Positions 26,385-34,186 of a stretch of 64,000 nucleotides of DNA are shown piece by piece; the stretch's first letter is position 1; every line of letters begins with the position of its first letter. Position numbers and translations under genes: made by a program. Source of the stretch: Candidatus Magnetocorallium paracelense (GTDB taxonomy: Bacteria; Nitrospirota; Thermodesulfovibrionia; Thermodesulfovibrionales; Magnetobacteriaceae); the NCBI GenBank assembly GCA_029001845.1, contig JAREWP010000020.1, forward strand, positions 62,001-126,000. The letters are read 5' to 3'. The notes beneath the pieces are model-generated. The model was not told the DNA's origin and made no database searches. It was given only the letters and a program-made list of their open reading frames with translations.

Positions 26385-26786
26385 TAGAACCTCCTAAGAT
26401 ATTTTGTAACCACTTAAGAATTAAGGCTGAAGCAAAAAATTTGATGGCTTGGGTGTGAATGTAACAAACCCTCTGTTTATATTGACATGTCATTCCAATA
26501 AGTTGAAAAAGCACGCCGCATCAATAAGATTATACACTATTTACAAATACTGCATATAGATTTACAGCAATTTAACTTCTTTTAAGATTATAATAATTAC
26601 TATTCAATCATCTTTTTTGTTTTAATATAACTATTCATAACTCATACTACCCCGTTTAAACTGCTTCTTTTTTAATTCAGATTCATCAGGACAGGAGGTG
26701 TATTACTATGACTTAAAGAAAAACAATAATAATGAACTTTAAAGTTACACAGTTATTTATTAATCTTATCGATAAGGAGATATTTT
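26385..26786. other. 402-bp leader/intergenic region before the cytochrome gene
   Basis: The region is AT-rich. It contains a perfect 10-bp palindrome TGACATGTCA at 26483-26492, a possible operator half of a CRP/FNR-like site although it does not match that consensus well, and a two-codon ORF with strong Shine-Dalgarno (separate entry). I see no larger gene. Confidence 0.45.
26693..26716 (+). promoter_or_regulatory. Minimal leader ORF (ATG-ACT-TAA) behind a perfect Shine-Dalgarno
   Basis: AGGAGGT at 26693-26699 stands 8 nt before ATG ACT TAA (26708-26716). The ORF encodes just Met-Thr. It lies 70 bp upstream of the HAO-like cytochrome start, which has its own AAGGAG. A ribosome stalling or recycling at such an ORF could regulate or protect the mRNA. 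Chance occurrence cannot be excluded. Confidence 0.4.
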
Positions 26787-28241
26787 ATGTGTAAAAAAAC
26801 ATTATTATTCACTCTGTTTTTTCTGCTTGTCATGGCTTCAGCCGGTTTCGCCATAACCACAAGCGGTCTTCCCTCAGAACTATCTGATACCAGTAAGATG
26901 TGTGTAGAATGTCACAGCAGCACAACGGTAAATATTTATCAACAATGGGGCAACAGCAAGCATTACCGCGCCAATGTGGGCTGTTATGAATGTCACGAAG
27001 CACAGAAAGGCGACAAGGACGCCATTGAGCATAATGGAGAGTTAATTTCTATCATCGTATCGCCAAAGGATTGTTCAAAATGTCATGAAAAAGAGGTTGA
27101 CGAGTTCGTTAATTCCCACCATGCCAAAGCAGGCAGGATTATGGGCTCTTTGGATAACATTCTCGCCGAGTCGGCGGAAGGCAGCCTTCACTTCAAAACA
27201 GAAGCATTTCCAAACGGCATTTCAGCCGCCGCAGTAAACGGTTGTTGGCAATGTCACGGTTCGGTAGTGAAAGTCAATAAAGACGGTTCCCTTGACGCGG
27301 CTACCTGGCCCAATACGGGAATGGGAAGAGTAAATCCCGACGGATCGGAGGGAAGTTGTTCCGCCTGTCATTACAGACATGAGTTTTCCGTAGAGCAGGT
27401 GCGTAATCCCGAAAACTGCGGTAAGTGCCATATGGGTCCCGATCATCCTCAGATAGAGATCTATAACGAATCAAAACACGGGATTTTATTTCATGCAAAT
27501 AAAGATAAAATGAATCTGGATTCGCCTAAATGGGTGGTTGGTGAGGACTATTTCGCAGCCCCCACATGTGCAACCTGTCATATGTCGGCAACTAAAGATT
27601 TGCCGGTAACCCATAATGTGGGACTCAGGATTAAGTGGAACAACCGTCCTCCCCTGATTAAGCAGGCCCATGAAACAGATAAGAAATGGGGATTGGATTC
27701 TGCTAAAGTGACCGGTGACATGAGAAAGAAAAACATGGAGAAGGTTTGCCATTCCTGCCATAACGGGAATTTTGTATCCAATTTTTACAAACAATACGAA
27801 GCGCAATTAACTCTATACAACGAGAAATGGGCAAAGCCGGGATCAAAGCTTTATAAAAAAGCGACCGAAGTTCTGAAAGCAGTAAAAGGAGATTCCTACG
27901 CCAAATTTTCTCAAATGATCGATTACACCTGGTTTGAGCTGTGGCATCATGAGGGACGGAGAGTTCGCCACGGTGCTTCCATGATGGCGCCTGATTATAC
28001 GCAATGGCACGGCAATTATGATCTTGCCAAACATTGGTACGGTAAGTATGTACCGGAATTAAAGGAAGTCATTCATATGGGAAAGGAGAAAGGCGGTAAA
28101 GCCAAGAAGCTTGCAGGAGAACTGGAGAAGATGCTTACATCGGTGATGAATGACGAAAACCACAAGTGGTCGATAGGTAAAGATCCGGCATCTGAAGAAC
28201 GTATGAAGAGACGCAAGGAATTTCTGGATCGTTATAAATAA
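26787..28241 (+). CDS. Octaheme c-type cytochrome, hydroxylamine oxidoreductase-like
   Basis: The 484-residue protein has a signal peptide (residues 1-22, ending SAGFA) and eight CXXCH haem c motifs at residues 39, 66, 96, 153, 191, 211, 261 and 321. This spacing, and the C-terminal helical block with VRHGASMMAPDYTQWHGNY (394-411), are those of the HAO family of periplasmic octahaem enzymes. Members oxidise hydroxylamine or hydrazine, or run in reverse as nitrite or hydroxylamine reductases. The tyrosine that cross-links the P460 haem in oxidising HAOs would fall in this C-terminal block; Tyr404 or Tyr411 are candidates, but alignment is needed to say which direction applies. No quinone-linked partner cytochrome is next to it, and the gene is monocistronic with a strong hairpin after it. 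Confidence 0.9.
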   Translation: MCKKTLLFTLFFLLVMASAGFAITTSGLPSELSDTSKMCVECHSSTTVNIYQQWGNSKHYRANVGCYECHEAQKGDKDAIEHNGELISIIVSPKDCSKCHEKEVDEFVNSHHAKAGRIMGSLDNILAESAEGSLHFKTEAFPNGISAAAVNGCWQCHGSVVKVNKDGSLDAATWPNTGMGRVNPDGSEGSCSACHYRHEFSVEQVRNPENCGKCHMGPDHPQIEIYNESKHGILFHANKDKMNLDSPKWVVGEDYFAAPTCATCHMSATKDLPVTHNVGLRIKWNNRPPLIKQAHETDKKWGLDSAKVTGDMRKKNMEKVCHSCHNGNFVSNFYKQYEAQLTLYNEKWAKPGSKLYKKATEVLKAVKGDSYAKFSQMIDYTWFELWHHEGRRVRHGASMMAPDYTQWHGNYDLAKHWYGKYVPELKEVIHMGKEKGGKAKKLAGELEKMLTSVMNDENHKWSIGKDPASEERMKRRKEFLDRYK

Positions 28242-28271
28242 AATCAATTATATCAAATCGATTATATCTTC

Positions 28272-28301
28272 ATCCCTCCCCGCAAATTATTGGGGAGGGA
28301 T
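28272..28301. terminator. Hairpin between convergent cytochrome and GT39-like genes
   Basis: ATCCCTCCCC (28272-28281) and GGGGAGGGAT (28292-28301) form a perfect 10-bp stem with a 10-nt loop, 31 bp after the cytochrome stop. There is no good T-run on either side, so it may be a Rho-dependent pause or mRNA-end stabiliser instead of a classic terminator. Confidence 0.6.
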
Positions 28302-28336
28302 AAAAATAAAAAGAGCAACTAAAAAACTCTATCCCC

Positions 28337-29947
28337 CTACCCTCTTTTATAAATCATTACTTCCATGGCATTTTCGGTACTGTTTCCGATAAAGCCATGT
28401 CGAGTTAGTTCAGGCCTGGCTGCATCTCCTGTTTTTCTGTAAAAGAGTCGTGTTGTTTTCGTAAATCCGGGCGGAATTTTAAGAGCTCTTTCACCAAAAA
28501 CAATTATCCATTTTAAATCTCGATAGATTCGATTATACGATTCCTGCCCGATATTCTCAATGACTGCTCTTTCACAATTCGTATCCGGTATAACCTGAGG
28601 ATCTATAAAGTATTTGTCTCCCAGATAGTATATGAACACTTCGTTCATATAAGATGGTATAACAAGAATGGTTTTCTCAGACGATCCGGATTCATCGCCG
28701 GCGATTAAGTCAATTAAGCTTTTCATACCATCGGGCTTTGGATCGATAATTTCCAAGTATACAGGAATCCACCATGAAAAATACCCCTGTCTGTGAGGAA
28801 GAAAAGGATTATGGAATGAGAGTGTGAACAGATTTGTCGCTAAAACGGAAACTATTATAAATGGCAATACAAATCTTTTGATATTTGTTTTTTTAAAAAA
28901 AGAGATGATTACTTTTTCCATTGCCAGTACAAGAGCTATTGTTGAGCCAAGAACAAGATGGGGCATATATCTTAAAGGCGAATAATAATGAGATTCAAAT
29001 CCAATCAATGCTGCATTTAGCAGCAATTGTGTTACCAAATTAATAAAAGCTATACCTACAAAAGGAATGGATAAAAACTCTTTGATTCTTAACTTGACAA
29101 TGAAAAAGCTCAGGACTCCCCATGCCAATAAAGGAAGGCTGTTAATGTAATCAAAATCCAAAACACCGGCTTTTATGCCAGAAAAAAAGTAATATAGCCA
29201 TTTTAGGGGGTCTTCCGTAATGTAATTCAAAATAAGATATTCCCCCTCCGATGCATTGTCCATAGAGAGAAAAAATACAAACCACGAAAGAAAACCGGCA
29301 ATAAAAGACAGCAGATAGATTTTCAAATCTCTTTTCATAAATAAATAACAGTATACTGTCAATGAAAGAAAAGAGCAGAGTGCAGCGAGCTGATGAGTAT
29401 GAAAAAAAAGCACAGAGGTGACAATGGAAGCTGTAAATTTAAATCGAAAACCAGTTTTTTCATTGTGAAAAATCCATAAAATAAACGAATAGAGAAAGAT
29501 TATTATAGAGTAATAGAGGGCATTTCTTTGAAATAAAACGATCTGAGGAGATAAAAGCGCTGTACATACGATGAAAAGAGGAAAAGATGAGAATTTTCTT
29601 ACAGTGAAGTAGAGAGGCAGGAAAGAACAGAGACCGATGAAAGCATAAAGAAGCCTGACTCCTGCCGTGCTTTCACCAAATAAATAAATCGATGCGGCGC
29701 CCGTATAAAACTGAATCCAGGGGATTTTGTTGGACTTTAGAGAATCGCTTATCGATTGACAATTTGCATAGACAAGTAGATTTCTCCCGTTAAAACTGTA
29801 TGGCGTTCCCGTTAAAAGCGTGTTAGCTGAATAAACGGCATTATTTGCTTCATCTCCCCAGAAGTAGGGAGAGTTAAGATTAATTGTGTAAATGAAGAGG
29901 ATTACTGTAAAAGATATATAGAGTCGGTAGCGGGAAAAAAAACTCAT
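28337..29947 (-). CDS. GT39/PMT_2-type integral membrane glycosyltransferase (ArnT-like)
   Basis: The protein (536 residues from ATG 29947) is a polytopic membrane enzyme with about 11-12 helices. After the first helix comes the acidic SPYFWGDEANNAVYSANTL loop, the hallmark of dolichyl/undecaprenyl-phosphate sugar transferases of the GT39/GT83 clan. The pattern of RLLYAFIGLCSFLPLYFTVRKF also fits PMT_2. A C-terminal periplasmic part (about 390-536) follows. Such enzymes move a sugar from a polyprenyl-phosphate carrier to a protein or lipid acceptor in the periplasm. A TTG start five codons earlier (29962) is possible. It sits directly downstream of ruvB and is probably cotranscribed, but that link is likely positional only. 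Confidence 0.82.
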   Translation of the reverse strand: MSFFSRYRLYISFTVILFIYTINLNSPYFWGDEANNAVYSANTLLTGTPYSFNGRNLLVYANCQSISDSLKSNKIPWIQFYTGAASIYLFGESTAGVRLLYAFIGLCSFLPLYFTVRKFSSFPLFIVCTALLSPQIVLFQRNALYYSIIIFLYSFILWIFHNEKTGFRFKFTASIVTSVLFFHTHQLAALCSFLSLTVYCYLFMKRDLKIYLLSFIAGFLSWFVFFLSMDNASEGEYLILNYITEDPLKWLYYFFSGIKAGVLDFDYINSLPLLAWGVLSFFIVKLRIKEFLSIPFVGIAFINLVTQLLLNAALIGFESHYYSPLRYMPHLVLGSTIALVLAMEKVIISFFKKTNIKRFVLPFIIVSVLATNLFTLSFHNPFLPHRQGYFSWWIPVYLEIIDPKPDGMKSLIDLIAGDESGSSEKTILVIPSYMNEVFIYYLGDKYFIDPQVIPDTNCERAVIENIGQESYNRIYRDLKWIIVFGERALKIPPGFTKTTRLFYRKTGDAARPELTRHGFIGNSTENAMEVMIYKRG

Positions 29948-29965
29948 AAGAGATAATAACAAACT

Positions 29966-30976
29966 CTAAAACAATCGATTTGCATAATGTTTCCCAAGAT
30001 GCTCATAAGCCGATCTGGTCGCCACCCTGCCCCTTGGAGTTCTCTCTATAAGCCCTTCCTGCAGTAAAAAGGGTTCATACACATCCTCTATCGTATCCTT
30101 CTCCTCGGCGACAGAGGCTGACAGTGTATCGAGTCCGACCGGGCCTCCCTCGAATTTCTCGATTATTGTATATAAAACCTTCCTGTCCATTTCATCCAGT
30201 CCTCGCTCGTCGACATTCAAAGATTCCAGTGATGACCTTGTTATGTCAATATCGATGAGACCATTATTTTTTACTTGTGCGAAATCTCTTACACGCTTTA
30301 AAAGTCTGTTTGCAATACGGGGAGTGCCTCTTGCTCTGCATGATATCTCTAAAGAAGCCTCTTTGGTCACTTCGACACCTAGAATTGTAGCGGAACGTCC
30401 CACTATGGAAACAAGTTCCTGTGGCGTATAATACTCAAGCCTGTTTATAACTCCAAACCTGTCCCGTAAGGGAGAGGTTAAGAGACCTGTCCGTGTTGTG
30501 GCGCCGACAAGAGTAAATTTCGGCAAATTGAGCTTTAATGTTCTTGCATTCGGCCCCTCTCCAATCAGTATATCCAGATTGAAATCTTCCATTGCAGGGT
30601 ACATAATCTCTTCCACAACTCTGGGAAGCCTGTGTATTTCGTCGATAAAAAGAATGTCGTGGTCAGACAGGTTCGTGAGTATGGCGGCCAGGTCTCCTCC
30701 ACGTTCAAGAACAGGACCTGATGTGGATTTAATATTTACTTCCAACTCGTTGGCAAGAATATTGGATAAAGTCGTCTTTCCCAGACCGGGAGGGCCGGAA
30801 AATAAAACATGATCCAAAGCATCTCCCCTCTGTTTGGCTGCCTGAATAAATACAGAGAGATTCTCCTTAATTCTCTCCTGGCCTATAAACTCTCCAAATC
30901 CCTTTGGTCTGAGAGTATAATCGATCGGGATGTCATTCTCAGCGCTCCCGTTCTCCACAACACGCTCTCTTTTCAT
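29966..30976 (-). CDS. ruvB: Holliday junction branch migration ATPase RuvB
   Basis: RuvB is the hexameric AAA+ motor that drives branch migration at Holliday junctions together with RuvA. The 336-residue protein shows the full set: [19 protein letters not shown], Walker [12 protein letters not shown], Walker [12 protein letters not shown], sensor [19 protein letters not shown], and the C-terminal winged helix ending [21 protein letters not shown]. It starts 2 bp after ruvA. ruvC is not in the window. Confidence 0.98.
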   Translation of the reverse strand: MKRERVVENGSAENDIPIDYTLRPKGFGEFIGQERIKENLSVFIQAAKQRGDALDHVLFSGPPGLGKTTLSNILANELEVNIKSTSGPVLERGGDLAAILTNLSDHDILFIDEIHRLPRVVEEIMYPAMEDFNLDILIGEGPNARTLKLNLPKFTLVGATTRTGLLTSPLRDRFGVINRLEYYTPQELVSIVGRSATILGVEVTKEASLEISCRARGTPRIANRLLKRVRDFAQVKNNGLIDIDITRSSLESLNVDERGLDEMDRKVLYTIIEKFEGGPVGLDTLSASVAEEKDTIEDVYEPFLLQEGLIERTPRGRVATRSAYEHLGKHYANRLF

Positions 30977-30978
30977 AT

Positions 30979-31557
30979 TTACCCGGATAAACCCTTTGTC
31001 AAAATTTTTAGAGATTCTTTTAAAAGAGTCTCTATGTCTCTTACGTCCTTATTATAGACAATATCCAAAGCCTTACCGGCGTCGTTCTTTTTGTATCCCA
31101 GATTGGAAAGGGCAGAGAGTACATCGTCATATTCTCTCTCGTTACTTGTCTCTGACATGGGCAGTTTTTCTTTAAGCTCAAAAATTAATCTTTGCGCTGT
31201 CTTTTTGCCAAGCCCCGGTATTCTTGTTAGTTGAGATATATCTTCCTTTTCCAGGGCGATTTTAAATTTATCGGCTGAAATACCGGAAAGTATGCTCAAT
31301 GCAATCCTCGGCCCGATTCCCGATACTCCCAACACCGTAGTAAACAGGCGCTTCTCTTCTTCACTCTTAAAACCAAATAACTGAAGGGAATCCTCTCTCA
31401 CATGGGTATAAATATAGAGAAACGTACTCTCTCCTTCATTGGGAAGAGAAGAAAGCACCGAGAGCGGCACACTCACTTCGTACCCTACCCCCTTTGTTTC
31501 AATAATTACAATATCCGGTCTCTTTAATAAGAGTGTTCCTCGCAGGGATGCTATCAT
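30979..31557 (-). CDS. ruvA: Holliday junction DNA helicase subunit RuvA
   Basis: RuvA tetramers hold the four-way junction and load RuvB. The 192-residue protein has the N-terminal OB fold ([32 protein letters not shown]), the helix-hairpin-helix pair ([19 protein letters not shown] and [23 protein letters not shown]) and the small C-terminal RuvB-contacting domain with [16 protein letters not shown]. It is the first gene of a ruvA-ruvB-GT39-like run. Confidence 0.97.
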   Translation of the reverse strand: MIASLRGTLLLKRPDIVIIETKGVGYEVSVPLSVLSSLPNEGESTFLYIYTHVREDSLQLFGFKSEEEKRLFTTVLGVSGIGPRIALSILSGISADKFKIALEKEDISQLTRIPGLGKKTAQRLIFELKEKLPMSETSNEREYDDVLSALSNLGYKKNDAGKALDIVYNKDVRDIETLLKESLKILTKGLSG

Positions 31558-32072
31558 AACCGGGACTCCTTACATAAGACTCTTTTACTTTCTGGTTATC
31601 ATCTTCTATTTTTCTATCTGGTGTTGAATTATAGCTTGTAATATAGAACTCGTATTATAGAACTTCATCCAATTATTTTCAAATAAATTCAAAATAAATT
31701 AGCAGACAGAGAGAGAAACGAAACGAAGTCCCTAAGAACATAGGAATTATCGGTCGAGGGGACGTATGATGGCCACATCGTATGAACTGCATTATACATA
31801 AAAATAGTAAGTTCTCAAAAAGTTAAGGTAAGCAAGCTTTCTACTCTGCCTACAGGGGTTAAGTTACAGAATCGATAGTCTCAAAAACCTATGGCATTAA
31901 GAAAGAGAAATCGTCATTCCCGCAATCTTTTAGGCGGAAATCCAGGGGTTTGAACAGGTTTTTTTATAGTCCGACGCTTACAAAGCATTTGATTTTTTTG
32001 CTTTAGCCTTCAGTCTTCAGCCTTGTAGTTATAAAAAAAATAATATAAAAACATTTTTTTTCGATTTTTCCC
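31558..32072. other. Intergenic region between ruvA and the flagellar promoter, with REP-like fragment
   Basis: No gene is seen. At 31912-31953 there is a CGTCATTCCCGC ... GGCGGAAATCCAGGGG segment resembling the common intergenic palindromic repeat in which the two arms read GTCATTCCCGC and GCGGGAATCC, here imperfect. A short CTTCAGTCTTCAGCC piece near 32007 resembles an arm of family A. The ruvA promoter should lie near 31560-31650 but is not obvious. Confidence 0.5.
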
Positions 32073-32099
32073 TAAAGTTCTGCAAAAAGCAGCCGATAT
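32073..32099 (+). promoter_or_regulatory. Sigma-28 (FliA) flagellar promoter
   Basis: TAAAGTTC (32073-32080) and GCCGATAT (32092-32099), separated by exactly 11 bp, match the enterobacterial-type FliA consensus TAAAGTTT-N11-GCCGATAA with one mismatch in each half. Transcription would begin near 32106 and read into the 109-aa gene and flaG. This ties these genes to late flagellar expression. Confidence 0.85.
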
Positions 32100-32111
32100 A
32101 AGTATAGACAA

Positions 32112-32137
32112 CTCTCAATCCCCTGAGAGATTTTTTT
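32112..32137 (+). promoter_or_regulatory. Hairpin plus T-run at the very start of the flagellar transcript
   Basis: CTCTCA (32112-32117) pairs with TGAGAG (32124-32129) over a 6-nt loop and is followed within two bases by seven T residues (32131-32137). With a start near 32106 this stem lies at the 5' end of the RNA. It could be an attenuator or a 5' stabilising stem. A second small stem (CAGGCT GAA AGCCTG) is at about 32175-32189. Confidence 0.45.
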
Positions 32138-32352
32138 CCTTTCATTTTGTTATATTTAAGTAATACTTATTAAGACAGGCTGAAAGCCTGATAGCATCGG
32201 GTAATAGGGCAGTTTATTAAAATTTTTCTACTTTCTTACGTCTTTTATCTGCCCATATACCTGAAAAACATCTTTTTTTATTGCTTTCATGCCTGAGTGA
32301 TTACAAAACTGAACAGAAACTGCATTCACTGTAAAAGAGGAGGTAAGGTAAT

Positions 32353-32682
32353 ATGGTAGGTGGAATCGAAAATAATCAAAGCCCTGCAATAAATCAGCAG
32401 GTAACTCCCCAAACCGGCGCCGGGCAGGCAGAGAGAACCGGTTTAAACTCCAATGATGCCTCACAGGCAAGAGGTTTGGGTAATGAGGACAATGGTAGCG
32501 GTGTTGTTGTAAATATTTCTCAAGGCGGCAGAAACGCCCTTGCAGTAGAAAATAACGGCGTTCAGCGTCCTGAAGCGTTTGGTGCAGGAAACGAAGATCA
32601 GAATCAAAACCAGACCAGAAACACAACAGGAACTCAGGCAGCTGAAAGAGTCGCTCAAAGCAGCATTGATATTACAGCATAA
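32353..32682 (+). CDS. Hypothetical Asn/Gln-rich protein, 109 aa, in the sigma-28 transcript
   Basis: I do not recognise the family. The protein is polar and low in complexity (rich in Asn, Gln, Gly, Ala), without signal peptide or membrane helix. The only ordered-looking part is about residues 45-62, SGVVVNISQGGRNALAVE. GGAGG 11 nt before the ATG supports the start. It is the first gene after a sigma-28 promoter and precedes flaG, so it is likely a flagellar or chemotaxis-associated protein, perhaps secreted or a small chaperone/antisigma-like partner. That is inference. Confidence 0.7.
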   Translation: MVGGIENNQSPAINQQVTPQTGAGQAERTGLNSNDASQARGLGNEDNGSGVVVNISQGGRNALAVENNGVQRPEAFGAGNEDQNQNQTRNTTGTQAAERVAQSSIDITA

Positions 32683-32844
32683 AACACAGGACTACAAATA
32701 ACTGTTTACAAAATCAGTAAACACACTATACTTGTGTTTACCATTTTACTAAGCAGGGGATGTGTCAGATGTACTTCATTACATCTGTTCAAAGAAGTTA
32801 TGTTATAACCTTTAACTACGACAAAGAGGTTTGTTTATAATAAG

Positions 32845-33234
32845 ATGGAAATAAACAGATTAGGAATTGAATTACAGGGCTTGGCGACACCTCAAAAAGG
32901 CAGTCAAACCTCCGTCAAACCAACAGCCGGAAACATAGAAATGCAACAGGCCGTTGGAGAAAATGCCAGTAAGAACCTGATCAATGAGGGCGTAAAATCG
33001 GAGGATTTCAGGTCAAGAAACGCCGAGAGAGAAAAGGCCTCAAGCGAGCAAGCGGACACGATAAACAGCAAACCCCAAAAAGCCCACTTCGCTGTTGTCG
33101 GTGATGACGATGTGGTAATTCGTATAGTAGATTCCGACGGGAATGTAGTAAGACAGATCCCCCCTGACGAATACATAAGAATGATGGATACGATCGAATC
33201 ACAATCTGAAAGTCTGTTTCATACTGTGGCGTAA
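32845..33234 (+). CDS. flaG: FlaG family flagellar protein
   Basis: The 129-residue protein has a disordered N-terminal two thirds and the conserved FlaG C-terminus: VVGDDDVVIRIVDSDGNVVRQIPPDEYIRMMDTI. FlaG proteins are small factors affecting flagellar filament length and are normally encoded next to flagellin or fliD. Here no flagellin, fliD or fliS gene is adjacent, only the 109-aa gene under the same sigma-28 promoter. Between them (32717-32741) a GTAAACAC / GTGTTTAC stem with a 9-nt loop may modulate read-through. The start at 32845 has no strong Shine-Dalgarno. Confidence 0.85.
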   Translation: MEINRLGIELQGLATPQKGSQTSVKPTAGNIEMQQAVGENASKNLINEGVKSEDFRSRNAEREKASSEQADTINSKPQKAHFAVVGDDDVVIRIVDSDGNVVRQIPPDEYIRMMDTIESQSESLFHTVA

Positions 33235-33441
33235 GATCAACAAACTCGCTTGTAACCTTTTTTGGTTTTTTTGACTAACTCTGCCTATAAAAGGTAAAAC
33301 CTCGCTTAAATAAGTTCATTTTATATTTTACCAACACCATGCGAATGGAGACCCCTATGTTCGCCCGCCACTCCTAACTCAAATTAAGTAGTTGAAATAA
33401 ATCCTATTGTTTTGTAAAAACATTGTCAGCCCCGAATTCGA

Positions 33442-34002
33442 ATGACAAAAAAGCGATTAAGGCTATTCCGGATTTTTTTTACCTCTTCCTACCTGCTTGC
33501 TACCTATTGCACCCTTGGAATTATGCCTGAACTTTGGTATAAACTGAATTCCATTATGAGCGGTAAGGGTGTTTATCTTTTTTATCTGCTCTATTCGATT
33601 GCTTTTTTGGGTGTGCTTTATTTCATGGTATTTGTCAGGAAAGAGACTTCGTTAAGTAACTATCTTCTTCTCTCACTCTTTGTTGCTGTTTTTTTTATTT
33701 TAAACGAAATGGAAAACAATCCCGGAGAAAAAATACATATGGCTCAATACGGGATATTCGGGGTATTGCTTTATAAAACGCTCACAGTGGATTTTAAAAA
33801 CAGAAGCAGAATGTTTTATAATCTTGCTTTTACCATTTGCTTTACAGCAGGAGCGGTAGATGAGATCATTCAGGGATTTCTGCCAAACAGAGCGTTCACA
33901 TGGCACGATATTTTCGTTAACGGCGTGAGTGGGGTAGTATCGGTTTTAATTATAAGGTTTAACATTTCACCGGAAAGAGTATTTCCGGATAAAAGCTTAT
34001 AA
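33442..34002 (+). CDS. VanZ-like family membrane protein
   Basis: The 186-residue protein has about five membrane helices and the VanZ signature: EKIHMAQYGIFGVLLYK in the middle and GAVDEIIQGFLPNRAFTWHDIFVNGVSG near the C-terminus. VanZ was named for low-level teicoplanin resistance, but most homologues in non-resistant bacteria have unknown function, and this is one of them. It stands alone between flaG and the tRNA gene. No good Shine-Dalgarno is visible before the ATG. Confidence 0.85.
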   Translation: MTKKRLRLFRIFFTSSYLLATYCTLGIMPELWYKLNSIMSGKGVYLFYLLYSIAFLGVLYFMVFVRKETSLSNYLLLSLFVAVFFILNEMENNPGEKIHMAQYGIFGVLLYKTLTVDFKNRSRMFYNLAFTICFTAGAVDEIIQGFLPNRAFTWHDIFVNGVSGVVSVLIIRFNISPERVFPDKSL

Positions 34003-34070
34003 TGTTCCCTTTGGTTACTTAAAATCTTATTTTTTCTGATTTACTATGGGATTAAATTAGGAAGGATTTA

Positions 34071-34146
34071 TGGTGAGCCGCCTGGGGCTCGAACCCAGGA
34101 CACCCGCCTTAAAAGGGCGATGCTCTACCTGCTGAGCTAGCGGCTC
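34071..34146 (-). tRNA. tRNA-Lys (UUU anticodon)
   Basis: The 76-nt minus-strand gene folds into a standard cloverleaf: 7-bp acceptor stem GAGCCGC / GCGGCTC, D-arm GCTCAGCAGGTAGAGC, anticodon loop CTTTTAA with anticodon TTT, T-arm with GGTTCGAGCC, and an encoded CCA (34071-34073). It has its own promoter just upstream. Confidence 0.97.
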
Positions 34147-34154
34147 TGGTGACT

Positions 34155-34184
34155 ATTTTACATCAGAAGCACATCCCATGTCAA
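34155..34184 (-). promoter_or_regulatory. Sigma-70-type promoter of tRNA-Lys
   Basis: On the minus strand TTGACA (34184-34179) and TAAAAT (34160-34155) are separated by 18 bp, 8 bp before the mature 5' end of the tRNA. Five of six -10 bases and all -35 bases match. It lies in the 40-bp gap after the ClpX-like gene. Confidence 0.75.
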
Positions 34185-34186
34185 TA

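Noticed and set aside
26483-26492. FNR/CRP site before the cytochrome gene
   Set aside because: The palindrome TGACATGTCA lacks the spacing and half-site bases of FNR or CRP boxes, so I list it only as a palindrome.
32160-32220. Cyclic di-GMP (GEMM) riboswitch in the flagellar leader
   Set aside because: A CAGGCTGAAAGCCTG stem is present, but the conserved GEMM receptor sequence and second stem are not.
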